This document shows, one piece after another, positions 22,001 to 32,755 of a stretch of 64,000 bases of DNA. The DNA is taken from positions 60,829,056-60,893,055 of the forward strand of contig CM072522.1 in NCBI GenBank assembly GCA_036898135.1. Reading direction: 5' to 3'. This DNA is from Oncomelania hupensis. Taxonomy: Eukaryota; Mollusca; Gastropoda; Littorinimorpha; Pomatiopsidae. The position numbers and the translations under genes were made by a program. The notes under the pieces were generated by a model, which saw only the letters and a program-made list of their open reading frames with translations, ran no database searches and was not told the origin of the DNA. Each line of letters starts with the position of its first letter. Position 1 is the first letter of the stretch.

Positions 22001-25000
22001 GTCACTTTACAATAAAGACATCCCACGCAGGGGACGGCTGAGGCTTTACCCCAACTACTCGAACCCCCGGTTACAAAAACAAAATAGAATACAAACATCA
22101 TTATAGATTATCAACAAAACACATACATATAAAATGCCTACATTGCTAAATAATAACATCATAGGAAGCCCTAGTGACCACCCGGCAGAAAGCGTCCAAC
22201 ACTCCCAAGCTGATCTAACAGACCTCATACACAAACAAGGAGTCTTGTCCAGGAAGAGTTTTCAAGAAAAAAGGTAGGTCATTGATCTAGCGAAGAAGAG
22301 CAAATGAGGAAGACAGCGACAGTGGAAATTTAAAGCACTAAATTTCCAGAAAGTGGGGATACTATTTATACTGAAACCCCCGGCACTCCAACGGGGGGAA
22401 CTGTTGCCGCAGTGAATCGGTCTTGCCTATAAAGGAAAGACAGGTTTTCAACTGTGGCTTTCACTTTTCCCTTTATAGGTTAGAACAATCTACAGTGGCA
22501 AGATTGCTCATGACCCCAAGGGGTGGTGATGGATATGAGGAGAGCATGTTTATATTATAGTACGATAAATAGTATGGATGAAGGGAGATAATCGTGATGT
22601 ATTTATAACAGTTGAGAGGGTGATGAAGATGAAGATGAGGATGGAATGAATTAGGACTGTGTGATTGAAGTGTGATCGTAATGATTATGTATATTTATAT
22701 AAATGACTGTGCTTATGAGGAGATTAATTATTAGTATCGAGAGTTGCATTATATTATTGTAACGTATGCATAGCATCATGTATTATTATCATTGTTGTTA
22801 TGCATAACCAGGTCAAGATGGCGGATGGCGGAAGGCGTAATATGTTATGTAGTATTTGAGTTTTGCAGGCAGACTGTTAAGACTATATATTTGTTTACAG
22901 GTTTGGGCTGTATTATGCCGTTTTGATACTTTGTTATTTCTCCACTACACCTGTACCATCGTGCTGGTTGTGCATCCTCTCTGGAACTTCTGCCTCTGCA
23001 GCTGAGACGTGTAGACTTCGACGAGTTACTTCGCCGTCACCGCCTCGTCTTGCTTTGGGATTGTGGGCTTCGCCATTTTCTACAGGAACTACAAGCACCA
23101 CACCCGCGCACACACAGATTTGCACTACACGCACATAAAAACATACTCATTTAGTTAATGTAAATCATCCATCATATTGAGTGAATAACTGCTTTGGCTC
23201 CTACTGAGCTCCGACTATATGACATTTTGAACAGTGCTTCTGATCTGCAAGCTAGCTTGGACAGTAGTGTGAATTTATAAGATTTGCAGCTCCATTTCTT
23301 TATCTGAAATTAATTATATATATTATTGAATTGATTTTTTTGCTATTATTTGCTGTACATTATTGTGGGAGAACCTGTTGATGTTTAGTTCTGTTTTCGG
23401 TTGAACAAGGGAGGCAATTGTTAGTTAATACTGGGGTGGGGGTCTTGACAGGGGTGGAGGGTGGTTAGTTCCCATTGTCCTGTGTATGTGTGTTTAATTG
23501 TTGAATAAAAGAGTGTGTTTGTTATTCTGGCATTTTGTGTTAGTTTATTTTGTTTGAGTTTTATCCTATTCACTCGTTGTATGTGCTGACGTCGCGGAAC
23601 CCGCTCGGGTGACGTGACACTCCACTAGACTCATTACTATCCATCTGAGAAAAGCCCCTTTCAACATCACCATCGTCCAAGCCTATGCCCCAACATCACA
23701 CTATGACGACAGCGAAGTGGAGGATTTTTATGAACATCTACAGGCTGTCCTTGACCAAGTGCCGAAGAAGGAAATAGTCACAGTGCAAGGCGACTGGAAT
23801 GCCAAGGTTGGCCAAGATGCGCACCACAACTGGGGAGACACATGTGGACCCCACTGCAACAACGAGACAAATGACATGGGTCTGAGACTCTTGGAGTTTG
23901 CCAGATACAACAATCTGGTACTGGCAAACACGCTTGGTCTCCACAAAAACTCCAGACGATGGACATGGCACAGTCCCGGCGGGGAGCATCACAACCAGAT
24001 CGACTACATCAAATGGAGAGACACATGTGGACCCCACTGCAACGAGACAAATGACAGGGGTCTGAGACTGAGACTCTTGAAGTTTGCCAGATACAACAAT
24101 CTGATACTGGCAAACACACTTGGTCTCCACAAAAAGTCAATACGGTGGACATGGCACAGTCCCGGCGGGGAGCATCACAACCAGATCAACTACATCATGG
24201 TCAAGACATGCTTCAGATCAAGCATCAACATTGGCAGGATGTGCACTTTTCCAGGAGCAGACATAGGAAGTGACCATGATCTCGTGATGATGTCCTTCAG
24301 GCACCACTTGAAGAGAGCAAACACAGCAAAATGCACAAGAATAAATCACTGCCAGCATGCTGGAGAAGGGGAAGAAATGCACTGATGACTATAACAAAGA
24401 GCACCAGTGGCATAATTGTGTGCAACGCAGTGAATTTTAGATTCTTTTTTCTATTAAGTAATTTGGATTGTTTTTTCAATTTTTTTTTGGGAGGGGGTAG
24501 GAGGGAGAGGGGTGGTTTTTTTTATTTTCTGCAGTGGATAAAGGACAGTTATGAAAGTTTTGTTGTTGTTTTTTTAAATCTTATTAAGTTGCCTGTTTGT
24601 ATGGTACAGTGTTTGTTATTTTAAAAAATGCAGGTGAATTTGCATGTGTTTGCTAAAATTATTTTTTTTTGTTTGTTTGTTTTTTACATTTGTATGTGCG
24701 TGTTTACCATTTTACGCATTTCTTACGGTTTTCGATAGAAAATTATGGTCTCTCGGGCCAAAAATTATGGTCAGAAGCTCCAAGAGCTTGACATGTATGA
24801 GAAAGTTGAAACTGTACAGCAGCTAAGCCACAATCACAATAGAGATAACAACATGACAATTATTGCTAAGTATAAAACACTAATGCAAAGTATAAAACAC
24901 TAATATACTTACTGTATCCCTCTGTGTCACTGTCAGGCTCTGTCTTCACTGTACACAGTTCTGAGTCATCATGTGGCTTCTGAAATCAATAATGAGAATA

Positions 25001-26987
25001 TATTACTTTACAACAACTATCAGTACATTTGGATTACAGTATCACACAGTTCATGTGCTCAAGAGTTGTATAAGAGACATCAAGCTCGATTATTACCTCA
25101 GGCCCCACTGGATGTACATCAGTATATGTCTCTGACATCCCCAATACTGTCTTCGTGTCCAATGGCCCACTGCTTTCTGTAACAAAGAAATCAGCAAACA
25201 CATTACGGGTGTGTGCCACAGTGGATGATAAAACTGAACAGTTGTTGTCACTCACATCCATAGTCCTATGTGGATCACACCAACTTGTGATCACTAAAAA
25301 TTTAACTTCAATGAAAATTGATCTTGACACTTGTGGAATTAAACATTGGTTCACTGGCACATAAGGCAAGTTATTGAGCTCACAGCCTGTAATATACTTA
25401 AATGAGATCTAGAGAAGCAAAACTGTAAAGCATTTCAGCTACAATCACAATATAGTTTGTGTTTTTTTTAAACGACATAAAACAAAAAACAAAAAAACTA
25501 AACATGACAAGTATCACTATCAGGTTCTTCATTATCCTGAAATTGGGAATAATCATACCTTAAGACCCTCAAAATCACGCCTTAGAATCGCAGGTCAGGT
25601 GTGAAAAACGTCTTTAATGCTACAATTGGTGCAGGAAACACGCCTGAAAAACAGTCTACAGGGTGAAAAGGTTGTGAATGCATTTATAAAATTAACACGG
25701 CCATGCGGCTGAAAAATTATCTCGATGTTCTTTGGTTTATCTTTTGCACTATCAACCAATCCCAAAGCTCTTAAATCATCTCGCTACGCTTAGGAAGTGA
25801 AGTCATAGATTGATCTGATGTAGGTTTGTGATGCATCATGTGCCGTGGTTTCTTCCCTTGTTTTATTATGAAACTATCAATCATGGCGTTCTTCCATTGG
25901 CTTTTTTTCCCCATTCCTTAAAATGCTTAACAAGGAGAGAAAAATAATCCTTAAAATTATAAAATGAAAGTGATTCCACTCCTTAAATTCACTGCAAATG
26001 GGGAGCCTGACTATAATACGCTAATATACTTACCATATTCCTCAGTGTCACAGTCAGGTTCTGTCTTCACTGTACACAACAGTGGTATATGTAGCTCCAT
26101 CCTGTCACTGTCCGGTGCTGCTGTCTTGCTTTCTGATTTTTCCTTTATGTTGAACTCATTGCCAATCATGTTAGCGGTAAGTTGGACAATCTGTTCACTG
26201 CTGCTGTGAGAAACATGATGGCTTTCTCTTCCTGCAATTTCTAAATAAAACAACAGCTTCCATGTGAATATTTCCTAACAGCAAGCATAATGATGAACTG
26301 AAAAACCATCACATAAGAACTTATATCTTTTCCTCTCACCTAAATATTACAGGCGATACAGTAAATAAACCTCCAGAGTGCAATCAAGGATGAACAAAGA
26401 ACTGGTCTATTTCACAATTTCCAATTAAAACAAATCCTGCAGAAACAACATTGCCGTAGTTAAGATCAGCATCCAGCATTCACTGCACAGTCCACACAAA
26501 AGGTCAGGAAAAAAACAAATTATTTTGTTGGTGTTAGGGTGTGGGTGTGCTAAACCTGACACTTATTTTAATCCTTTTCTGTGATAGCATTCTTCAAGGA
26601 GCGCTGATGGCAACATTTGCCAACACTTTGTGACATCTCAAATAGAAAAAAAAATTACATTATACTTATAGTAAAATACATTTAAAACAAAGAACAAATA
26701 AATGATGAGCCATTCAATTCACATAACAGTAAAGCTTTCGTTTTGACTGGCGTGGAAATTATATTTTTCTGTACAGTCAGGTTGATACCACGATCATGAC
26801 GATGTTGATCTTAACTGTCCTGTAGTTGTAAAATGTGAGTTTCAATCAATGACGAATGTTTCATCACCGGAGCAAACTCACCTTGTGCATGCCACGCTTG
26901 CAATCTCATCCAGTCTACCACTGGTTCCTCAGCAATGTCAATCTCCAGCTTCACCTCAGACAGCACTGGACTGTCTTCGTCCTCCAT
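15753..26987 (-). CDS. C2H2 zinc-finger protein, six-exon gene, 11 fingers
   Basis: Exons, 5' to 3': 26987-26882, 26240-26034, 25176-25097, 24979-24913, 20275-20196, 16847-15753. Each boundary has GT/AG sites and the phases match throughout (1,1,0,1,0), giving about 544 residues. Residues 1-180 are acidic and lack a known domain but repeat the psi-K-x-E form (VKLE in exon 1, VKTE in exons 2, 4 and 5), consistent with sumoylation. Residues about 237-544 are 11 consecutive 28-residue C2H2 fingers (CxxCx12HxxxH) with HTGEKN-type linkers. The likely role is nuclear sequence-specific DNA binding; the target is unknown. Introns hold a Tc1 element, LINE pieces and a SINE. No KRAB, SCAN or BTB domain is seen. 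The model is unsupported by transcripts. Confidence 0.85.
16886..18496 (-). mobile_element. Tc1/mariner DNA transposon, complete ends, TA target
   Basis: Terminal inverted repeats begin CTACTCAAAATAAT at 16886 and end with its complement at 18496. A second shared block, AGGGCCA, starts 17 bp in, giving a TIR of about 24 bp with mismatches. TA flanks both ends. It lies in the last intron of the zinc-finger gene, only 38 bp upstream of the finger exon. Confidence 0.95.
17153..18134 (-). pseudogene. Tc1-family transposase, DD34E, inactivated
   Basis: ATG at 18134. An N-terminal paired/HTH region (LTDADRGRAIAWLQEG, VGRRLGVSHSVV; RSGRPRVTTARQDHFI) is followed by the catalytic domain: FIDESRF, VMMWGG, QDDNARPH and SPDLNPIEHLWD, with 34 residues between the second Asp and the Glu. 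Lesions: TGA at the fifth codon, a frame change between the two HTH parts, another frameshift near 17798, and a TGA after NDR near 17640. Several stops fit CGA-to-TGA decay. No active protein is expected. Confidence 0.95.
18498..18672. repeat. 37-bp minisatellite, about 4.7 copies
   Basis: TATAAAGTGTTGACAGATGT recurs every 37 bp directly beside the Tc1 right end. Confidence 0.93.
18725..18905. repeat. ~57-60 bp minisatellite, three copies
   Basis: Units run from CCTGATGATTCCTACTTCAT to CAGACTACAGTCA, with internal divergence. Confidence 0.88.
19028..19118. repeat. (ATC)n microsatellite
   Basis: About 30 ATC units with three interruptions. It sits directly before a hairpin-tail fragment. Confidence 0.97.
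19122..19165 (+). mobile_element. hairpin-tail fragment (LINE-type)
   Basis: The 34-nt hairpin at 19122-19155 has the CTCTTTGCAG-type loop seen at 2970 and 3068, followed by CTATAAACAATGA. Nothing of the body remains. Confidence 0.8.
19166..20195 (-). other. intron sequence of the zinc-finger gene
   Basis: No further exon with matching phase was found. A short block at about 19360-19385 (TCTGGGTACTCCGGTTTCCT) resembles a motif I recall as widespread in invertebrate repeats; I cannot verify this. Confidence 0.55.
20196..20275 (-). CDS. zinc-finger gene exon 5
   Basis: 80 nt, acceptor TTTGTTACAG, donor TCTGAG/GTAATA, phase 1 to 0. Encodes RTNPLGTKMMWVKTERDIDL. It joins in phase to the finger exon 3.3 kb away. 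Confidence 0.8.
20445..20815 (+). pseudogene. 5' fragment of RTE-like LINE, second copy
   Basis: Matches 12345-12760 (5' UTR and N-terminal leader, before the endonuclease) at about 85-90% with indels. It ends at a poly-A-like AAAAAAAG. The endonuclease part of what may be the same copy resumes at 23620 after 2.8 kb of other sequence. Confidence 0.85.
20816..21532. other. unidentified; possibly the internal 3' end of an LTR element
   Basis: No coding similarity recognised. It ends in GGGGAGG, a polypurine stretch, directly before the TGTCAC start of the candidate LTR. Confidence 0.35.
21533..23619 (+). mobile_element. candidate LTR (about 1.4 kb plus nested SINE)
   Basis: It starts TGTCACAGGCC and ends GGTGACGTGACA (TGTCAC/GTGACA inverted ends), has a purine tract just upstream and AATAAA followed by GT-rich sequence at about 23505. 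The right edge abuts LINE sequence. No matching second LTR or 5-bp duplication was found, so the call is tentative. Confidence 0.4.
21867..22524 (-). mobile_element. hairpin-tailed SINE-like element, long form, TSD GGTGATGGATAT
   Basis: GGTGATGGATAT flanks both sides (21855-21866 and 22525-22536). The minus strand starts CCCCTTGGGGTCATGAGC, adding about 130 bp 5' of the TATAAATAG block compared with the short form. It lacks about 50 bp near the GAAGATAGTATAGC segment, and ends with the hairpin (21893-21926) and a (CAAT)n tail. Confidence 0.93.
23620..24345 (+). pseudogene. LINE endonuclease fragment with internal duplication
   Basis: Matches 13000-13520 of the intact LINE (QAYAP, GDWNAKVG, QIDYI, GSDHDLVMMSF). 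A segment of about 177 bp from GGAGACACATGTGG to ATCGACTACATC is duplicated in tandem (about 23835-24010 and 24013-24192), so the endonuclease cannot fold normally. It ends before the RT. Confidence 0.9.
24346..24912. other. T-rich intron sequence, nothing recognised
   Basis: Low-complexity T-rich sequence. Hydrophobic ORFs here result from T runs. Confidence 0.6.
24913..24979 (-). CDS. zinc-finger gene exon 4
   Basis: 67 nt, acceptor GATTTCAG, donor ATACA/GTAAGT, phase 0 to 1. Encodes KPHDDSELCTVKTEPDSDTE, a repeat of the end of exon 2. Confidence 0.8.
25097..25176 (-). CDS. zinc-finger gene exon 3
   Basis: 80 nt between TTTGTTACAG and CCTGAG/GTAATA, phase 1 to 0. Homologous in length, splice sites and flanking intron to exon 5. 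Confidence 0.8.
26034..26240 (-). CDS. zinc-finger gene exon 2
   Basis: 207 nt, acceptor TTTAG, donor ATG/GTAAGT. Encodes IAGRESHHVSHSSSEQ and ends with VKTEPDCDTEEYG. Homologous to the copy A exon 4755-4955 and, at its end, to exon 4 of the same gene. Confidence 0.85.
26882..26987 (-). CDS. zinc-finger gene exon 1 (start codon)
   Basis: The ATG at 26987 opens MEDEDSPVLSEVKLE. The donor is CAAG/GTGAGT. 35 codons plus one base. The paralogous exon at 7750-7855 is conserved in frame, which supports it being real coding sequence. Confidence 0.85.
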
Positions 26988-27175
26988 AACAGAGCAATGC
27001 AGCTCTCAACGTTGCAAAACAACTGCACAACCTCAATATTAACAAGGGAAGTAATTCCGAAAGTTTGCTAAGGGGGAGGAGGAGTTACCGAAAGAGAGAA
27101 TTACAAAGCCAGATTGTCATTTACTAAATTAGTTTCGTATGCCTCCAAAGATTAATTAACTTATCAACAAGTGTG

Positions 27176-27814
27176 GCTGGGTACCTATCAACCAGTCATG
27201 ATGGGCTCTGCCAGGGTGTGGAAGAGGACAAGATTGAGGTTTGGGGTGGCGTAACTGGCAAACTGTGCTGATTTCATTACAACATTGTTAAACTTAACCG
27301 TTTTGCTTGTCATAAAAGTTTTCAAAATGGAATCTCTAACCAAATTGTATAATAATTCGCTGGCAGAACAACCACCTTAAGAAGGGAGCGAACAGCGGGT
27401 ACTTTTAATTTATTAGTGGCTTGCTCCCCACCAAGAGTTGTAGCCCTGTAATCATTAAACTACGTTCCCAATGAAACCATCAGGTAAACTGCAAAATTGA
27501 TGTAGGTTTTTCTGACACTTGCATAACTTGAATGTGTTCATATTCCCATTTTTTTTCCCTTTTTTTTCAAGCTGATGCACTTGTATTTGATGGATTCCAG
27601 TAATAACATGACTTTAACTTTGATGAAACGGTTAGATTAGCACAAGCTTTAATTAATTCTCTGGTAAATCGGATCATTTAACCCGATCTGGACACACTAA
27701 GCTTAAATATCTAAAACACCACCATTCGATGTGGATTGCTCCCCCTTAATTTCTACCTCCCTCCCCCCATTCCTCCCCCTCCCACCAAATCTTTGGAGAG
27801 AGTGCGTCCGACTG
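27176..27814. other. upstream region of the zinc-finger gene, nothing recognised
   Basis: No exon or promoter element is identified with confidence. Transcription of the gene would begin left of here, somewhere in about 26990-27200. Confidence 0.5.
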
Positions 27815-28390
27815 GTTTTGATGTAGTGTGCTCCTGTTGCCCGATGATAAGGATTGTGTTGATGTAGTGAACTCCTGTTGCCCAATGATAAGGATTGTGT
27901 TGATGTAGTGAGCTCCTGTTGCCCGATTATAAGAATTGTGTTGATGTAGTGTGCTCCTGTTGTGAGGGAGAGAGAGAGGCTGTGTCATTGTAGCTGTGTG
28001 CGTGTGTCTGTGAGGGAGAGAGAGAGGCTGTGTCATTGTAGCCGTGTACGTGTGTCTGTGAGGGAGAGAGAGAGGCTGTGTCATTGTAGCTGTGTACGTG
28101 TGTCTGTGAGGGAGAGAGAGAGGCTGTGTCGTTGTAGCTGTGTACGTGTGTCTGTGAGGGAGAGAGAGAGGCTGTGTCATTGTAGCTGTGTGCGTGTGTC
28201 TGTGAGGGAGATAGAGAGGATGTGTCATTGTAGCTGTGTGCGTGTGTCTGTGAGGGAGAGAGAGAGGCTGTGTCATTGTAGCCGTGTACGTGTGTCTGTG
28301 AGGGAGAGAGAGAGGCTGTGTCATTGTAGCTGTGTGCGTGCGTCTGTGAGGGAGAGAGAGAGGCTGTGTCATTGTAGCTGTGTGCCTGTG
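27815..28390. repeat. 41-bp (x3.5) then 48-bp (x9) minisatellites
   Basis: 27815-27960: CTCCTGTTGCCCGATGATAA unit, about 41 bp. 27961-28390: GAGAGAGAGGCTGTGTCATT unit, 48 bp. Because 48 is a multiple of 3, long Arg/Glu- or His/Thr-rich ORFs appear on both strands; they are artefacts. Confidence 0.93.
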
Positions 28391-28660
28391 TATGTGGGTG
28401 TGTGTGAGTGCGCGTGCGCTCGTTTGTATGTGCATATTTGTGTGCGAATGTGCACGCTTGTCAGTTTGTAGGTATTTGTGCCCGTCCAGATTTGAAAGAT
28501 GTCGGCAACAGGGGCAGGACAGCTGGTTTGTGTTATCTGTCACCTAGAGAGGATCCAGCTCATGCTTGTACCAGGTTATAAGCTGGGCCGCTTTTTTGAC
28601 CTGAACTGCTATGGAATTTATAAATTGCCTATAATGTATCCACGTATTCAAGTATGCACA

Positions 28661-28666
28661 CACAAA

Positions 28667-28716
<50 letters not shown>
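28661..28716. repeat. (CA)n microsatellite
   Basis: Dinucleotide run next to a SINE fragment. Confidence 0.95.
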
Positions 28717-28718
<2 letters not shown>

Positions 28719-28843
28719 ACAGAGTAGGAATGAGAAAAAACAAAGGAGAAAGACAGCGACAGTGGGAATTTAAAGCACTAAATTTTCAGAAAGCGGGGAT
28801 ACTATTTATACTGAACCCCCCCTGCAAACACACGGGGGGTGTA
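28717..28843 (-). mobile_element. 5'-end fragment of the hairpin-tailed SINE-like element
   Basis: Matches only the TATA-block end of the family (GACAGCGACAGTGGGAATTT through ACTATTTATACTGAACC). The rest is replaced by the CA repeat. Confidence 0.8.
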
Positions 28844-29344
28844 ACATCAGTTACTGAGAACAAATACCAACAAGATCAAGATATATATTTTACGTTTACA
28901 AGACTTCAAGCAAGATGAACCTTCCTATACAAACAAGGTATTAAATAATAAGAAATAATAAGGATATTTATATAGCGCTTTTTTCCATGAAAAAGTCAGT
29001 TCAAAGAGCAAGGTATTAACAATTAACGAATTACTTTTCAAAATTAATTATCATTTCTGAAAATACTTCTGTCTTCTATATGTAATTCCCAAAAATCAAT
29101 TTTGAAATAATTCAGGGTATTGAAATATTACGGAAAAATATATATAGAAAGCTATGTAAGGATAAAACGAGAAATCAACGCATAATTCGCATATGAAATC
29201 AATATTGAAAAGAGAACGTATCAATCTTGCAATTCACTGTGAATTGAAGTCCAAAATGAATGCACAGACTTCGTATTCTTCAACAGGAAAGTGGAATCGA
29301 ATGTAAGCACAACACGCTACAACATGATTTATCACTTTCTGTAA
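28844..29344. other. AT-rich sequence with a TATAGCGCTTTT dispersed motif
   Basis: 28955-29005 carries GGATATTTATATAGCGCTTT, and a related GCTCAAGGCGCTTTA block is at 41930-41945. Such AGCGCTTT pieces look like remnants of an old invertebrate repeat. Otherwise nothing. Confidence 0.5.
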
Positions 29345-30205
29345 TATACACCACTATACATTGACAATGGCGACTGACTCAATGACTTTACTATACAACA
29401 CTAAACATTGACAACAACTACTGACTAACTGACTTATACAACACTATACATTGACAACGGCGATTGACTAACTGACTTTACTATACAGCACTATACATTG
29501 ACAACGGCGATTGACTTGACTATACAGCACTATACACTGACAACAACGACTAACTAACAGACTTGACTATACAACACTATACATTAACAACAACGACTGA
29601 CTAACTGACTTGCCTATACAACAGCTACATCAACTGAGATGTGCTATGTCTACAGTGACTATACAACAGTTACATCAACTGAGATGCGCTATGTCTACAA
29701 TGACTATACAACAGCTACATCAACTGAGATGCGCTATGTCTACAATGACTATACAACAGCTACATCAACTGAGATGTGCTATGTCTACAATGACTATACA
29801 ACAGCTACATCAACTGAGATGTGCTATGTCTACAATGACTATACAACAGCTACATCAACTGAGATGTGCTATGTCTACAATGACTATACAACAGCTACAT
29901 CAATTGAGATGTGCTATGTCTACAATGACTATACAACAGTTACATCAACTGAGACGTGCTATGTCTACAATGACTATACAACAGCTACATCAACTGAGAT
30001 GTGCTATGTCTACAATGACTATACAACAGTTACATCAACTGAGATGTGCTATGTCTACAGTGACTATACAACAGTTACATCAACTGAGATGTGCTATGTC
30101 TACAATGACTATACAACAGCTACATCAACTGAGATGTGCTATGTATACAATGACTATACAACAGCTACATCAACTGAGATGTGCTATGTCTACAATGACT
30201 AAGGA
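29345..30205. repeat. two minisatellites: ~45-bp degenerate, then 45-bp x13
   Basis: 29345-29610 has loosely repeated CTATACATTGACAACGGCGA units. 29615-30205 has 13 near-identical 45-bp units (ACAGCTACATCAACTGAGAT). ORFs in several frames are repeat artefacts. Confidence 0.93.
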
Positions 30206-30329
30206 GAGAATGGCAACGTTCTTTACATTATACAATTATTTTCAACGTCACAATTCAGTTCATATAAATAATTTCTTTGCTGCACAATTATGAAAAGTAC
30301 AGAAAAGTTATCAAATTATTTAACACATC

Positions 30330-31345
30330 TTCAACCAGCCAGTGGAATTTTTCAAACGGTCATTATTTCAGCCAATCAGAAAATAACACTATTATTTTAA
30401 ATAAGAAATATCACTTATTCTTCGTAATTGGTCATGAAATCTAATCAGTATTACACTTATAGAGACATTAATTATAAACTCTGTTTGATAATACATGGAA
30501 TAAAGAAATGTAATAAAACAAGTACATAGACATTCCTATCGTTTGATAATACATGGAATAAAGAAATGTAGTAAAACAAGTACAAAGACATTCCTATCAT
30601 CTGATAATACATGAAATACAGAAATGTAATAAAATAAGTACAAAGGCATTCCTATCGCTTGATAATAACTAAACAATGAAATGGATCAACACAATCACAG
30701 TACTACAAGTGTCCATTGGGAGCTTGAGGTAAATGTCCAACATCATGGCAAAACCAAAATCACCAATACTTTGCATTTCAATGTCACCGATTGATTTAAG
30801 CTTTTTCTGGGCACATCTTGAACCGGCCAGTGGAATTTTTTAAACGTTAATTATTTCAGACAATCAGAAAATAACACTATTATTTAAAATAAGAAATATC
30901 ACTTATTCTTCGTATTTGATCATGAAAACTAATCAGTATTATAATTATAGGGACGTTAATGATAAACGCTGTTTGATAATACATGGAATAAAGAAATGAA
31001 ATAAAACAAGTACATAGACATACCTATTGTTTGATAATACATGGAATAAAGAAATGTTATAAAACTAGACATACCTATTGTTTAATAATACATGGAATAA
31101 AGAAATGTAATAAAACAAGTACATAGACATACCTATTGTTTCATAATACATGGAATAAAGAAATGTACTAAAACAAGTACATAGACATTCCTATCGTTTG
31201 ATAATAACTAAACAATGAAATGGATGACAAGTGTCCATTGGGAGCTTGAGGTCAATTTCCAACATCATGGCAAAACACAAAATCACCATTACTTTGCATT
31301 TCAATGTCACCGTATGTTTTAGGATTTTTCTGGGCACCCATTTTC
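30330..31345. repeat. two ~500-bp tandem blocks each with 58-bp sub-repeats
   Basis: 30330-30810 and 30810-31345 share order: CCAGTGGAATTTTT, AATCAGAAAATAACAC, a run of GATAATACATGGAATAAAGA units (about 58 bp), then GTGTCCATTGGGAGCTTGAG. The second block has more sub-repeats. Confidence 0.85.
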
Positions 31346-31614
31346 ATGTAGAATATTGCAAGTTCCAAAAGGAGCATGTGAGTCATATGGGCTTTGCCCT
31401 TCTAGTTGCACAATAAGATGTCTTCTGTTGATGTTGTTAGTTGGCCATGTTGTTGATGTAGTTAGTTATTGCTGTCCATGTTGTTGAGGTTATATATATG
31501 CTTTGCACTCGTTGCTGCTGCTACTGGCGGAGTTGATGTTATCGTTGCTGTTGCTACTACGACAGTGAGTTACTGAGGTTTATATTGTGATTGCTATTAT
31601 TAGTTCTAGCTGTT

Positions 31615-32755
31615 GTATGTGCTACTGACAGAGTTACTGTTATCGTTGGTGTGACTGCTGCTGCTACTGACAGAGTCACTGTTATCGTTGGTGTGACTGC
31701 TGCTACTGACAGAGTTACTGTTATCGTTGGTGTGACTGCTGCTACTGACAGAGTTACTGTTATCGTTGGTGTGACTGCTGCTGCTACTGACAGAGTTACT
31801 GTTATCGTTGGTGTGACTGCTGCTGCTACTGACAGAGTTGCTGTTATCGTTGGTGTGACTGCTGCTGCTACTGACAGAGTTACTGTTATCGTTGGTGTGA
31901 CTGCTGCTACTACTGACAGAGTTACTGTTATCGTTGTTGTTGCTGCTACTACTGACAGAGTTGCTGTTATCGTTGGTGTGACTGCTGCTGCTACTGACAG
32001 AGTCACTGTTATCGTTGGTGTGACTGCTGCTACTGACAGAGTTACTGTTATCGTTGGTGTGACTGCTGCTACTACTGACAGAGTTACTGTTATCGTTGGT
32101 GTGACTGCTGCTACTACTGACAGAGTTACTGTTATCGTTGGTGTGACTGCTGCTACTACTGACAGAGTTACTGTTATCGTTGGTGTGACTGCTGCTACTA
32201 CTGACAGAGTTACTGTTATCGTTGTTGTTGCTGCTACTACTGACAGAGTTACTGTTATCGTTGGTGTTACTGCTGCTACTACTGACAGAGTTACTGTTAT
32301 CGTTGGTGTGACTGCTGCTACTACTGACAGAGTTACTGTTATCGTTGGTGTGACTGCTGCTACTGACAGAGTTACTGTTATCGTTGGTGTGACTGCTGCT
32401 ACTACTGACAGAGTTACTGTTATCGTTGGTGTGACTGCTGCTGCTACTGACAGAGTTACTGTTATCGTTGGTGTGACTGCTGCTACTACTGACAGAGTTA
32501 CTGTTATCGTTGGTATTACTGCTGCTACTACTGAGAGAGTTATGGTTATCGTTGGTGTTACTGCTGCTGCTACTGACAGAGTTACTGTTATCATTGGTGT
32601 TACTGCTGCTGCTACTGACAGAGTTACTGTTATCGTTGGTGTTACTGCTGCTGCTACTGACAGAGTTACTGTTATCGTTGGAGTTACTGCTGCTACTGAC
32701 AGAGTTACTATTATACTATTATCGTTGGTGTTACTGCTGCTACTGACAGATCTAC
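31615..32755. repeat. 42/45-bp minisatellite, about 26 copies
   Basis: ACTGACAGAGTTACTGTTAT with (GCT)2-4 length variants. Unit lengths of 42 and 45 keep frame open on both strands (460 and 408 codons), but codon use is dictated by the repeat and there is no start context or neighbour exon. Confidence 0.95.

Larger units (their letters stand above)
25835..27175 (-). repeat. segmental duplication copy B (zinc-finger gene 5' end)
   Basis: Partner of 4545-8225. It contains exons 1 and 2 with the intervening intron and the region upstream of the ATG, without the LINE. This is the copy connected to a full set of exons. Confidence 0.88.

Noticed and set aside
22923..23138. 71-codon ORF beside TATA-like AT-rich sequence
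   Set aside because: Sits in the candidate LTR, with no homology or codon evidence.
27746..28543. 265-codon His/Thr-rich minus ORF and Arg/Glu-rich plus ORF
   Set aside because: Product of the 48-bp minisatellite, with no splice or start support.
29610..30293. 227- and 187-codon ORFs of 15-residue repeats
   Set aside because: 45-bp minisatellite read in two frames.
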